Source: Dermanyssus gallinae (Eukaryota > Arthropoda > Arachnida > Mesostigmata > Dermanyssidae). From it: a stretch of DNA of 64,000 nucleotides. A model generated the notes under the pieces. It was not told the origin of the DNA. It saw only the letters and a list, made by a program, of their open reading frames with translations, and searched no databases. The position numbers and the translations under genes are program-made. Location: contig QVRM01003916.1 in NCBI GenBank assembly GCA_003439945.1, forward strand, positions 23,501 to 87,500, in the 5' to 3' direction. Below are positions 11,376-24,393 of the stretch, piece after piece (within the stretch, counting starts at the first letter, position 1; every line of letters starts with the position of its first letter).

Positions 11376-12188
11376 TACAACCAAGCCGATGACGAAGTTC
11401 AATGCTTAGATGCTCTCAAGGCGGCTGCAAGAGACCACCTACCGGTGTCAACAGTTGTAAATATTCGATATCCAGGAAAACAACAAGACGATTTACATTT
11501 CGTTGCCACGAGGCACATAGGCCTCTCACTTTTAGCGGTTGATAGCCTCAAAGTGAGCCGTGATGTGGACGCTTGCTGTGAACTGCTAGAGTGAACTAGA
11601 TCTCAATAAACTGAACCTTTAACTAAGCTTCGATCTTCCAATGTCTTCCACCTGAGAAGTGCAGATAGAAGAGAGCGGGCAGATGAGATCACGACGGTGG
11701 CTTTCTCGGGCTTACGATCTCGTGCGGTGCTCTTCCATCAATAGGGGTATAGGCACCGTCGCAGCTGCTTGCCAGACGCAACTTGACAACTTAAATAGCA
11801 GGAAAGCCTACATAAATACATGCTATAATCATAGGCGTGATTGAGCGTTAGCTCACTTTAGATTTTTTAACGCTCTGACAACCACATTTTAGACGCTCGT
11901 AATGGGCTAAGTTGCCTGTGGCACAAGATCGTCTAAACGCTTCTATCGTCATCGCGTTCTCGTACTGGACTGATATATGCTTTCTCCAGCAGAGGTATTT
12001 AGCAGCCGAGCAATGACAACCACGTCCAACAAATACAATCAGCAAGGCCGGAAAGAATAGGAGACTATGATTCAATTTAGTACGAACGACGAGAGCCGTG
12101 AGGTTTAAATTGGGTTCTCAGTCGCTTCTCCTAACAGCGAGTCAAAGGCCGATGCCATGTCATCGTCGTTGTTTTGTGTTACCTCTAT

Positions 12189-12229
<41 letters not shown>

Positions 12230-13177
12230 CGAGCGAGACGAGGCACAGAATCAGCTGCCACCAGCAGTTGCAATCCAGTTGAGCAAGTGCAACCTTTCCG
12301 CCACGGAGGGGTGTTGGCGGGCGAACGGGGGGTGACGCCGAGGGCAGGGGGCGCAGTGCCCATCTGGTTCCGTTCATCGGGCTTCTGGACGTAGACGTTC
12401 TACGGCCGGTCAACTGGTGAATCGATTGGTCCATCATAAACGGAACGAAACGCCACGAGCGCGCCCGCTACGCTTTTCAGGGGCGTCTGGGGTCTGAGAG
12501 AGAGAGACGAATCTCCCGCCCAGCTTCTCACACTGAAGGTGGATTTCCGCAGAACGTCGTGGAATTTCTACAAGACCTTGTGCGTGACAGGCGCAGTAGT
12601 TTACACGAATGTACGTTCTAGCATCTCATCATCAGCTCGATGACCAATTTGACGTCGGATCCTGCGATGCGACGCAAAGGCTCGTGGCAGAACAACACGC
12701 CGTCTCCCCGACCGATTGCTCAATCTCCACGAGAGACGAAGGCCAAAGTCGTCGAGATACGAGTGTATAGCCGGATAGACTGCTGCAGCTGCTGCCATAA
12801 CTATAATTACTTCTACTACTAAAAGTTAAAAAAAGTAGTAGTACTACTTCTACAACTACTACTACTACTACTAACGCTACTGCAACTAGTACTTCTGAAG
12901 TAACTGTAGAGCACACGTTGTCGATAACGATACATATATTTGTAATCTAAGAATCTTGGTCCATCGTAGATCGACCCGTGCAGTCAGATCAAACCGCTGC
13001 CAAACAAGGTACACTAATAGGTGCATGATACATGATGGTTCGAGAAGTGCATGCTCTCGTCTGGCAGATGACAGCAGCCGCTATACGAATAACAACACTA
13101 ATAACAACAACAGCAGCAACGACGACAACAACAACAACAACAATAACAACAACAAATGATTGTCCCTAAGGTCTTCG

Positions 13178-13178
<1 letters not shown>
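11376..13178. other. No gene recognised; TA and other simple repeats
   Basis: A TA array lies at 12193-12227, a CTA/AGT triplet stretch near 12820-12890 and a CAA array at 13085-13156. I see no gene. Confidence 0.5.

Positions 13179-13222
<44 letters not shown>
13179..13222. repeat. (TA)n microsatellite
   Basis: About 44 bases of TA repeat lie 28 bases upstream of a strong palindrome. Confidence 0.95.
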
Positions 13223-13249
13223 TATGAGATAAGCTTGTTGCCTTAGTGT

Positions 13250-13290
13250 GATCAGCTGCTCTAGAGGCACTGCCTCTAGAGCAGCTGATC
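13250..13290. repeat. Perfect 20-bp inverted repeat, 1-nt centre
   Basis: GATCAGCTGCTCTAGAGGCA (13250-13269) is followed by one C and then its exact reverse complement (13271-13290). The arms are GC-balanced and non-repetitive, unlike the TA-cored palindromes. The second arm is followed by TTTATTTTCTG. If transcribed, the RNA would form a very stable hairpin. I have no family assignment. Confidence 0.95.
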
Positions 13291-14180
13291 TTTATTTTCT
13301 GATAACAATATGCACGATACTTTGTTGGGACTTACACAAGCAAAGTTCTACATACTACTAAATGACTGACTGACTGGGTATTGGTTTTGCTACGGCTGTC
13401 AGAGATCGAGACAGCCTGTAGGTTTTTAATGATGCTGGGTTTCTTGGAGTTATAGTGGCGTTAATGTAGACGATTTAAGAGTATCTAAGCGGGTAGGTCT
13501 TAATAGGTGTTCATTGGAAGCGACCAACCAACCATCTTTTGGCTCGACAGACAAAAACAAGTACTCTCGAACCGAAACCACCTGGTGGACGGGATGCGAG
13601 GATGACGCGAGTTGAGACGTCGTTGTTAAGCCAACTCACTCTCCGACTAAACTCGGCCGTATATCGAGAAGTATACCGCGCGCGCCATGTACACCCAACG
13701 GGGGTGGGTGGGTGGGGGGTCGGTGGCGAGGGGGTTGGGGGTGAGTATAAAACGTGACGGCTTAACGGCAGTGATAACAAACGGATGAACAACAACAGGA
13801 GACCAAGAGGCGTCGAGTAAGCGTCGGATGCAGGCTACTCTATGAGAAGGCTTGGATGTACGTGCACTGTAAACGCACTTCCGCGAAAAGGCGCTTCGAC
13901 AACGAACAACGACGCTAAACAACGACGCGTTGGTCGGTCGAGGCGCTGCTGCTGCTTCTTCTCAGCTTTGGTGCTATTTGCAGAGCTTCGTGCTCTCGCT
14001 TTCCTCCCGTACAGAGGGGCTTCACCTGTTAGCGAAGGTAGATAGCGGCGGCTTGCCTCTACGCCTTCTCGCGCGACGGAGACTGAGGGTTTGACGTCTG
14101 TGTCGTCGCAAGCGAGCCACCCATAGCTTTGTGTTGTATCTGTGTATGCTAGTAAAAGCTACATACGCCTGTCTATACGT
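13291..14180. other. No gene recognised
   Basis: This is mixed sequence with a G-rich patch at 13700-13745 and a TATAAAA motif at about 13746. No open frame resembles a known protein. The TATAAAA could be a core promoter but has no other support. Confidence 0.4.
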
Positions 14181-14184
14181 ATGC

Positions 14185-14323
<139 letters not shown>

Positions 14324-15145
14324 ATATGTATGTTTTTTGCTCGTCACGGCTAGACAGCTCCTCTGTGTTTGCTGTTTTGTTGGCAGTCATAGCCCGTTTT
14401 GCCTTCTAGTTGGGCACTACAAGTTTACAGTACAGTTACAGCTGACAATAAGAAGAAGCCAGCCGCATCGTTAAAGCACACAACCAACTGTGAGCATAAA
14501 GGTTCAGCCGTAGCCGACACACTGTGGACGTTTGCAATCACCAGCCGGACGTTTCTGCCACCACGGCTGTAATCTGGTTAAGTAAGACTTGACGGTAGCG
14601 TGCCGTCATTAGGTTTGTGTGTTAAGATAACCCCTAAAACAAACACAACAAATGTGCTAGTCAACGATTAATAATAATAATTACATCAATACTAATAGTA
14701 ATCATTATTCTCTTCCTCATCATTGTAGAATAGTTAGTGCTAGCCAGAAACGAACTATCGATGAATAATGAACATTTTATCACCAGTCCAAACGTTTCAC
14801 GAACTGCGTTGCCCATAGATGTTTTTTTTTTACATAACTCTGTTCGTAGTATTGGAAATTGAATTTGACGTGCCGTCATTGTGTAATTGTACCATAGCTA
14901 AATGTCGTCATCGGTGGTCTAGCAGTAAGTCTAGCAGAAGTCTAGTCTCTATCTGTTGTGTATTCGAAATCGTCACCTTGTGCAAAGAAACAAAATCGAT
15001 CGTGAGTTCGAGCCGTCTTTGCGTCTCGCTCTCCTGACTTCTCCTAGTTATTGCTGTTGTCGCATGCGTTTCAGAGGGCCAATTCTTCTCTAGGAGCACA
15101 CAAACAGGGGCCCGCCCGCATCAGCCACAGAACAATGTATGCTCA
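14324..15145. other. No gene recognised
   Basis: This is AT-rich unique sequence. A weak B-box-like GAGTTCGAGCC lies near 15006, but no convincing tRNA fold surrounds it. Confidence 0.4.
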
Positions 15146-15176
15146 TTGTTGTTGTTGTTGTTGCTGCTGCTGCTGC

Positions 15177-15225
<49 letters not shown>

Positions 15226-15272
15226 GCTGTTGTTGTTGTTACTGTTGCTGTTGTTGCTGTTGTTGTTGCGAC
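15146..15272. repeat. (GTT)n/(GCT)n array
   Basis: About 125 bases of GTT with GCT interruptions. The poly-Cys and poly-Val frames here are repeat translations. Confidence 0.95.
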
Positions 15273-16469
15273 GCTAAATTTTAAACGCACTTCGCGTTCA
15301 GGTGTTCAACATGCGATATCATACGCTTAACGTGGGGTAACGACATCTTATTACGATTGACGGGGGACTAGAATAGGCCAGGCTGCCACAAATAGACAGA
15401 AGAGATATTTGTGAACCATCGAATAGAAATAGAATAGAATCAAAATCGTTGTACTCGACCTACTCGCCACAATCGACAACGACGAACAAGCTAATCCGGC
15501 GAGGCAATTAACACAACACGAATGGTTCTCTCTGGCGAGTTCGACTAATGCAAGATTCACGCGCTTGCAGCAGCTCAAACGTTACCTTATTTAACTTAGC
15601 TATCGTTGTTGCTGTTGTTGCCGATGTCGTTGTAGCTTATGTTGTTGTCGTCTTTGTCGGGGTCGTCCTTGGGCCACCCCACTTCTGATGACGCTGGTGG
15701 CCGAATGCAATACGATCGCTCACTCGGCAAAGATGAAGAAATAGATGCGTATACACACAAACGTATGTATGTACGTACGCAGACATATTATACGCCTATA
15801 GATTATTACGTCTGGTCGCCAATTTGCTGGAGTTGCTCCTCGAGAACAATTAACACACGCACACGGTTACACGCACAGCGTATCGGTGCCATCTCTAGTT
15901 GCCGGACGCACGGCAGACGATGACTACCAAAACCAATTAACTAACTAGCTAATTAAGCAATGGTATTGCTGCTGCTGTTTCTGCCTATAATAGAAGGATT
16001 GTAATAGCAATCGTAGTAGTAGTAGTAGTGTTGTTGTTGTACCAGAAATTATAGTTAATTATGCCTTAATGGGCGTCTAGTTCAACAGTTTATGCTTGTT
16101 GATTTATTGATCTGCCTTCTACCTTTGCGTAAAGCTCGTTTGGTGAAGGCTTTCTCCGCCTCTTTTTCGTCTTCCTCTCACCATCAGTATCATCATCATC
16201 ATACGAATTCTTGCTTCGATTGTTTCTCTGCCTTTTTAAATAAAAAAAATTCCTAACTTAAAAAATGCTTCAACTTTAGCAAGGACGGCTGCAAGTACTG
16301 CAATGACTATCCAACATTACAACGGCAACCACGTCGAATGTAACAGCAACAACAACAACCACATAGTGACAGTAGTTATGTTGCTGATTTGACAATATCA
16401 CGCAAATGACCCGGTGACATATAAAGACATCACAGAAAGGTACTTAGACAAGCAGAAGTAGGGTGCCTT

Positions 16470-16470
<1 letters not shown>
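15273..16470. other. No gene recognised
   Basis: This is mixed unique sequence with short GTT and GTA runs near 15606-15655 and 16011-16040. No gene is recognised. Confidence 0.4.
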
Positions 16471-16519
<49 letters not shown>

Positions 16520-16570
16520 CTGCACCTACCAGAGAACCAGATACACGGCATGATATATATATATATATAC
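16471..16570. repeat. (TA)n plus T-run plus (TA)n
   Basis: A TA array (16471-16501) runs into about 20 T. A second short TA array begins at 16553. A T-run next to TA could be the reverse-strand tail of a retroposed copy, but I see no body. Confidence 0.85.
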
Positions 16571-16842
16571 TCGTATATATATGCACCCGCGCGTATCCGT
16601 TAGTTGTTGCCCTCATCCGTCAGTGCATGCACTCATCAAGCACCTCGCCTTCACCAGGGTTATCATTATTGTTGTTAAGTCGTTGATACGACGAAGAACA
16701 AAAGAAGACGGTGCAAAGATACAACATCAACAAGCGCCAGCAGCCGCAACAAAGCGCCATTGAAAAACACAACGAGAAGCGACAACGCCTTCCTCCGGAT
16801 AGAACCCAAACCTAGCGAGGCTCGTCGAGGGTTGCCGGCCAT

Positions 16843-17170
<328 letters not shown>

Positions 17171-17364
17171 GCTACTGCTGCTCCGGCTTCTGACGAGGCT
17201 GCCTTTCGAGCTGATTAAGCGAGCTGGTTAACATGTTGTTAGTACGAAACAGCGAGTTCGCTAACAGGTTGCAGCTCGCGTTTGACGACAACGTCAAAGA
17301 GCACGATGGCTGCGTCATGAAAAGAAGCAACCCCAGGTGGGGACAACAGAAGGGAGGGAAAAGC

Positions 17365-17520
17365 AACAACAACAACCATAACAGCAACAACAACAATAAC
17401 GAAAACATCACCAACAACAACAATAACGAAAACATCACCAACAACAACAATAACGAATACATCATCAACAACAACAACGATAACAGCAACAATAACGTGA
17501 ACAACAACAACACCAGCGGC
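17365..17520. repeat. CAA-rich block with 27-bp minisatellite
   Basis: Within an AAC-rich tract, a 27-base unit (AACAACAACAATAACGAAAA then CATCACC) is repeated three times at about 17386-17466. GAAAACA or GAATACA starts at 17401, 17428 and 17455. The period is a multiple of three, so one frame stays open through it. Confidence 0.85.
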
Positions 17521-17950
17521 GGCAGGAACGGGGCTGGCAGCAGAGGCAACGTGCAGACTTTAAGAAGCTAACACGACTAGCATCCATCCCATCTATTACT
17601 TGTTCCACCGCTGGCTCGGCTAAAACAACACTAACAACAGCAACTACGATTAAAACGAGTACAACTAGCACTAAAACTACATAAGTAGTTCTACTATGAT
17701 ATTTATATATACTTTTTGTTATCGATCATACTAACTATGATCGATCACAAATAGTGCGCAAACTAACTGCCAGTCAGACTTGCAGTTAACTTGCCCACGT
17801 AATACTATTTTGCTGCTGCTGGTGCGGGTGCTTATCTATCTTCATGTAGTATATGTATGTATATTTATATAAACGTATGCGTATATATTTGTTTTTATTT
17901 GCCTACATAAAATGTATTCGTTGTCTCCTAATGAACGTATAGACCGGATC

Positions 17951-18006
<56 letters not shown>

Positions 18007-18915
18007 CTGCGTATCCATTCGAAGGTCGCTGTACTTAAACCTGCTGTGTCCTCTGTGTGCTCCTCGTTGTGTTGTATCCGCAGCTGAGTAGTACCCACTT
18101 CGGTACGGCGGCTCCTGCCGTGCCAGCCGTCCCAAAGCGGAACGGACAGAAGCGCTCACTAATGGAGAAGTAACCAAATTGAGGGGGGTCACCACCTCAA
18201 GCTGGAGAACGTAATTCGGACCGGTCATCTAGTGCCGACTTTACATTTCGCTATCGCAGAGGATGCCTGCAGCCTCCCCCGAGAAGCTGTAGCATCTCGT
18301 TGACTCTCGCATAGACCAGAAGCTGGGCCAACGAGAGAAAACGAGAGAAGAATAAGCATGTGTGAGAGAGGAACAGAGATAGCTCTATAAACCAAACAAT
18401 TCAACGCGTTCCCGAGATCTTCCCCTAACAGTTAGGGGGACCAACAGGGTTTTGTTTGAAGGTTTTACGAATGCTTGGTGCACGTACACCACGTGCATCT
18501 TGCGTAACCAGTGTAGGACCTCTTCACCCCACCCCAGGCTCGCTACCATTGCTTTATCATTACTTTGAAGCCATCAGGGTACTTTTACCGCTGGAATACG
18601 CGTCGTGGGCGGCGGTAAGCCAGTCACCTCTGCAGAGCTGTTCCCGATGAGTCCATATTGTTCTCGCCATTTTTGTTGATGTTGTTGTTGTTGTTGTCGT
18701 CCTTGCCATTGTTGTCGTTGTTGTTATTGTTGTTGCCTGCCACGTATTGTGGTTACGTTTGTGTGCACAACTGAATTGGTCGCCCCACGACTCGAGATCA
18801 CAATACGCACGACGATAAGAGATGATGACTATTACGATCCCCATTACCGTCGGTGTTATTGTGTGCTGCGGCGTGTAAGATTATTAAGGCGAGCTGCTAC
18901 CTCCCTCTCTGTTAC
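17521..18915. other. No gene recognised; (TA)n at 17954-18001
   Basis: A TA array occupies 17954-18001 and a GTT/GTC stretch lies at about 18672-18735. The rest is mixed sequence without a recognisable gene. Confidence 0.5.
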
Positions 18916-19025
18916 GTTGTTGTTGTTGTTGTTGTTGTTGCTGCTGTTATGGTTGTTGTTGTTGTTGTTGCTGCTGTTATGGTTGTTACTGTTGTTGTTG
19001 TTGTTGCTGACGACGACGACGCGAC
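18916..19025. repeat. (GTT)n with internal 36-39-bp repeat
   Basis: GTT repeats are punctuated twice by GCTGCTGTTATGG, giving a higher-order period. GAC triplets follow at the end. Confidence 0.85.
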
Positions 19026-19962
19026 GCGAGTTTATCTGACGGAGGATAGAGGGATAGGAAGCAGCGCGTTTGGCATTCGGCATTTGACATTCAGCGGTCG
19101 TCGCCTTCTTATTCTTCTTACTCACAGGCATCTTCTTCGCTCTCTCCTTCTCTTTTCCTTTCTGCCTCTTTTTCTCTTTTATTCTCTCAGATAGTGTCAA
19201 CAAGGACCATCAAGAGGATGCCATCATACATCATATAGAACATAACAACACACAAACTTACAGACACAGACTTGAATGCATGCATGCAGACACTACTAAC
19301 ACAGCGTACAAGTGCCGCCTGGCCGACCAACCAACAGCAGGTCGGCGAGCTCATCAGCAGAAACGAAAGGACGCAAGGGAGGGTCCATCTTGGCAAAGCC
19401 CACTTTGGCTGGAACAGCAGCAGACAACACTTCAACTCTAGCTGCGGAGCAATAGCCGGCGGAAAGTCACTCTGGACTAAGGGGCAGAGCACAACAGGTG
19501 GACAGTGAATAAAATCGCGAGAGAGAGAGAGAGGGAGACGGGAGGTAGAGAAGGAGAGATGGGTGGAAAGGTAGAGAGAGCGAGAGAGAGATAAATAAAG
19601 CCAGATGGGGTTCTCTTGAACGGCGGGAAAGAGGCGAGAGAGAGACAGAGAAATCTACACAATGGCAGATCGAGCGATGCCGATGACTGTAATGACGCCA
19701 ATTCGGTCATCGGCGGTAACGACCCGCCGTAGACGAGAAGCTATTGCAGCAGAGCAGTGACAAGCTCTGTCTGTGTGGCGACCGCCGCCACACCGTCGTC
19801 GTCATTGTCATTCTACATCTGCTGGTGCTGCTGCCGCAGCCATGGGCTGTAAAATCGTTCCGCTGCAGAAATCGCAGCAGAAACGAGGCAAGCGAGCATT
19901 TGTTTCGTTTGTGAACGCCGGGATCAGTGGCCAGGTCTCTCGGTTCTGGCGTGTGTGTGTGT

Positions 19963-19998
<36 letters not shown>

Positions 19999-20130
19999 TA
20001 AGAGATCAGACTGCCTGTTTGGCTACGCTCTCTGTTCATCTGTGCGCGATTGTGTGGCGCGCCGCCCGGTGGTTTTCTGTTGGTGGGTTATTGCCTTGTC
20101 GCTTGGCTGTGCTGGTGTGGTGTTTGGTTT
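19026..20130. other. No gene recognised; (GA)n and (TA)n
   Basis: GA-rich tracts lie at about 19516-19660 and a TA array at 19967-19995. I recognise no gene. Confidence 0.5.
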
Positions 20131-20350
20131 TCTTCAACAACAACAACGCCTACGGCGCCGGCGCCGCCGACAGCAACAACAACGGCAATACCAACTACTA
20201 CTACAGCTGCCACAGCAGCAGCAATAACAACAACAACAACTGCAGCAGTAACAACAACAACAATTGCAGCAGCAATAACAACAGCAATAACAGCTGCAAC
20301 AATAACAACAACAACAACTGCAGCAGCAACAACAACAACAGTAGTAGTTC
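20131..20350. repeat. CAA/CAG/AAT triplet array
   Basis: About 215 bases of interrupted AAC/AGC triplets read as Asn/Ser or Thr/Ala runs on the plus strand and Val runs on the minus strand. This array makes the 204- and 122-codon open frames here. Confidence 0.9.
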
Positions 20351-21540
20351 TACTGAGACTGCTCGCTCTCATGGCGAACTGCCGTAGCGGCAAGTTGCAA
20401 CCATGGTGGCGGTACTGATGGGGTAACAGCCAATTGCTGGCCCAACTTCACTAGCATCTTCGACACGAGCGACGACCACCAAAACGACAACAATAACAAG
20501 AAAACGCAGAAAAATAAGAAGAAGAAAAAAAAGAATAAGCGAAGACCATCCCAGCAGACAGTTTAGACCCATATGACTTGGCAAAGCAACCAATAGTCAC
20601 TCAGGCAGTCAGCTGCTGTCGCAATAAACAGCACCATCAACAGTATGACGCTGCATCCACTGGTATGGCTTCCATCAGCTCCACCTCCCCCCTCCCAAAC
20701 AAGTCCCTGTTCCACTACGACTACCCCCCCCTCTATCTCTCTCTTTCTCTCTCTCCCCGTTATCGCTCTCGCTCTCCCCTTGTCCCCGACCGCTCCCGCT
20801 GTGTACGCTGTGGCTACGGCCGCGAAGAAGAGCAGCGACAACACGTCACCCCCAGCAGCGACACGAAGCACACAATCAACGCTGTTGATGATGATGGAGG
20901 TAATGGGGGTTGTTGATGATGATGATAATAATGATGATGATGATGATGCTGGTGGTGATGATGATGTTGCTGACGGTGGTGGCGATGATGACGATGATGA
21001 GTCCTCGGAAGCCAACAGAGTCACGTCGTGTCAACGTAATAGTTAGCGTTTGGCTGACACATACATATTTTTCGTATCTGCGTGTGTGTTCATCAAACAC
21101 GAGCGACCAATCGACACGGACTGGACGAAACGGTCGGGGGAAAAAAACGAAACCGAACGACCAATGGACCAATGGACGTAACCACCCAACCAACGAACCA
21201 ACCAACCAAAGAGATATCTTGAATGAAGAGACAGAAACGACAAATCGAACAGACGAATCGCACAGATGCGACCTCTGCTCATTCTGTTTTCTAAATCAGA
21301 CTATTGCTGTCTCAATTTCTACGATCGTTGATTATGGCTGCTATAGGTCATGCGGCTGCTGCTATCTGCCTAATGGTTATAATAATATATAACAATAATA
21401 ACTTGACCGTCGTAATCGGCTAACATATGTACGTATGTACATGTAGCGTGCATGATAGACGATGATAGATCGTAAACCCTCGCTGGCTGGTCACTCGTGT
21501 TGTCTTCATTGCGTAATTGATTCATCTTTAATGAATGCGT
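20351..21540. other. No gene recognised; (GAT)n at about 20885-21000
   Basis: GAT triplets at 20885-21000 give Asp or Met runs. CCAACCAACC-type motifs lie at 21180-21208. No gene is recognised. Confidence 0.5.
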
Positions 21541-24365
21541 ATATGTGCCATCAAACATATATATATATATTTTTTTTTTGCGACATTTATTGGTTCAGCC
21601 AATAGTGCAAGTTCTTTAAATGGGCCTTTATCCAGTCGTCCGCGCTTATGCTACGAAAACGCTTTTTTACAAAGGGGTTGTAAAATATAGCATAGAACCC
21701 TGCAGGGGACGGAGGTACGTGGAACATCTAGCGTTAGTTGCGTGTTGACCGATACTTTCAACAGTGCATAGCCGATCGACATCACTCACTAGGTTTCTGG
21801 GATCGGCCCACGTCTCCTGCATTACTCCAGCCGACCTGCCTGAACGGTGTGCGAGCAGACGGCGGCCCGATGGCATCACCTACCACTGTTCTCTACCACT
21901 GCAGAAACCCCGCGGTCTGGGAGGGTATTGTGACTAACGCTCTAGCCCTATTGTAGGTTGGTAATGTCGATGACTTTCGCCTGGATATGCGGCTAACCGG
22001 ACCGGACAGGCAAAGTTCAGAAACTACGCAGTTTACTACATTCGCTACATCCCCTAGGGATTTCTAAGCCTGAGAACCATTAACCTACTGCGCAGGACGT
22101 ATCTCGTCGCATAGATAAGGCTTCGGGCGGGCGACAGTAGGTCCAGCAAAATTGCTGTTGAGCTCTGAATAAATCACTGTTATTCATCAATATTCAGTAT
22201 CAGTCATAGTTGATACTGTTCAAATGGGTAAACCTCCCCCGAGAGAAACTCAGCTGCTAGCCTGTGTGTGGATGAATATAATTAGACTCGAGACCGCCTA
22301 TATCATTCCGCCAAACAGATTAAACGTTCACTTTCTCTACGCAAGCTACCTGCCTCTGATTATTCCTCGTTTAAAATGACAGATCGGGCTACTCCAGCCG
22401 TCAAATCACATTTCTATATTTTCAGCGTGCCTGAGATAGAAACAGCTTGATCAGACCTATCGCTTGCGGCTTGATTCTGTAGAGAGCGGAGGCCAAAAGA
22501 ACCATCATCAAGGCAATGAGACGATTGACGGATGAAGCACCCCCTCAAGTTCATGCAGTCTTAATAAATGATGTGGAGGCAATTCAAGCACGCAACCTGC
22601 GACTTCCCGGTAGCTGAATGCTCAGACAGAGTACTGAGACTGCGATACTAGAACAGGCACGTAAAAATACTTTTGCACAGTTTTCACTGTTTACCAAAGA
22701 TTTGCAAAGAAAGCTTAACCTCAAAATAGGCAATCTTTGCAGAACATCTTTTGAAGTGAAAAACATTACAATTATCGACGTAGTGTTCCATGAGACGCAG
22801 ATAATGTTGTCTCGCGGCTGGAACGGTTTAAGCTCTGAAAAGCGGCGCCGTGTCGCTAGGCTTAAGACGCTTAATTAGGTATAAAATATTTTTAATAGTC
22901 GGACTATTATCGTATTGAGTATTCGCCATTTTCCACGCATCGAATATCGCATATTATCTTCGGCTGTCCATCTAGATGAGGCAAACCTACCACTATCTGT
23001 GGTAAACATGTATGTATTAACCGTGTTCGGCTAATGTCTAAACATTGATAGTTAAATAAATTATTGGTAATGTAATAATTAGTCCGTGTTCGAACGTTTC
23101 TGCTCAGGCTGTCTCTTCCTGAGCGGCGCCGTCATATGGTACCAAGCGCCTTCGATTACGTTACTTGTACCTAAAATAGCAATATTAAATTATGCAGAAT
23201 AATAATGCATACATAAAATACTGTTAAGTGTCTTATAGTTATTTGAGAAATAGACATATGTCCAGCCGTGTTACAGTTATTGTTGCTACATTGAATAAGC
23301 AATCAAGCGTAGCCATTGAACGGCACGACAGTAAAAGAACAGCTCTTGTAAGCAGTCTGTGACTCTCACTTGCCGGCCGTCTTTTTCTTCTTCATCTGGC
23401 AGAGATTATCACTATCCAGCAGTAATCTGCTCTGAGCATTGACCATATGTCCGTTGATGTTGTCTTCTATTATAGCAAAGTCCTGTGCTCACACCTTCGC
23501 AGATCCAAACTGCAGTGCTGAAGATTTTTCACTCTAAAATCTAACCTAAGGAGAAGATAATGCGTTTTACATGGCAAACTTTTAAAGCACTCTGCCCAAC
23601 AATTCGAGAGCGTAAATACTATCCATTATCTACTATCACTGCTTGGTTGCTGAAAAAGGCTGCTGAAAGGTAGTACAAATCCGCCTGCACGAATTGATAT
23701 CATATCAACTCTATCTAGAACCTGCTGCTCCAGAGTACGTATTCGTCGGTCCTTCTCCGCCGTACCAACAAGCGCTAGATTTAAATGCATACCGACACGC
23801 GGTGACAAAGTGGTCCTCTAAGGCGGCTCTAAGCGTAAATCGGTCTGTTGAACCCAGCATAGTCTACACTCGGCTCACTCAGGGAAGCATACATTTCTTC
23901 AGACTTTGCTGTTTTGTTTGCGGCACAGTACTTTATAAATTGCTAGATCGTAACTAATACGACAACGTACTACCACGTAACAACACGATCTTATGCTTTG
24001 TGTAGCTTGCTAATATATAGAAGAAAGTAAAGCGAGAAGATTCAGCGCTAGCTTAACGAACATTTGCGGTTTTTCTGGGAGACCGCGCCCCTTGTGTAAG
24101 CGTAGATGTACTTTAGAGAGTATTGAACTTTACATCAGATCTGCTGTACAATTACTCATGTCTGGTTTAAGAATCAGCAACTACGAAATTGAACCGAAAA
24201 GCTAAGAGAATGAAATGAAACCGAAAAGCGGGGGTAACGGCTTAAAGGATTCAATAAAGCGTAGTGGAACGGCGCAACAATCGTAGAATTTAAGCCTGTA
24301 CTTTGAATTGCACGTCTCTATATGTTACAATAGTAACAATACAACATTAATTGAACATTTGTGAG
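21541..24365. other. No gene recognised; mixed unique sequence
   Basis: This is nearly 3 kb with few simple repeats. The longest frames (21738-21956 +, 22618-22878 +, 23694-23957 +) are under 90 codons and match nothing I know. The 22618-22878 translation has a balanced composition, so a small exon is possible. I see no splice signals that decide it. Confidence 0.4.
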
Positions 24366-24368
24366 CCC

Positions 24369-24393
24369 AATAATAATAATAATAATAATAATA
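24369..24393. repeat. (AAT)n microsatellite
   Basis: About eight AAT triplets. A similar array lies at 26029-26057. Confidence 0.9.

Noticed and set aside
13740..13760. TATAAAA core promoter
   Set aside because: A single motif in AT-rich DNA with no initiator, no downstream gene and no transcript evidence.
14900..15025. tRNA-like segment near GAGTTCGAGCC
   Set aside because: There is no plausible A box at the right distance and no related copy in the window.
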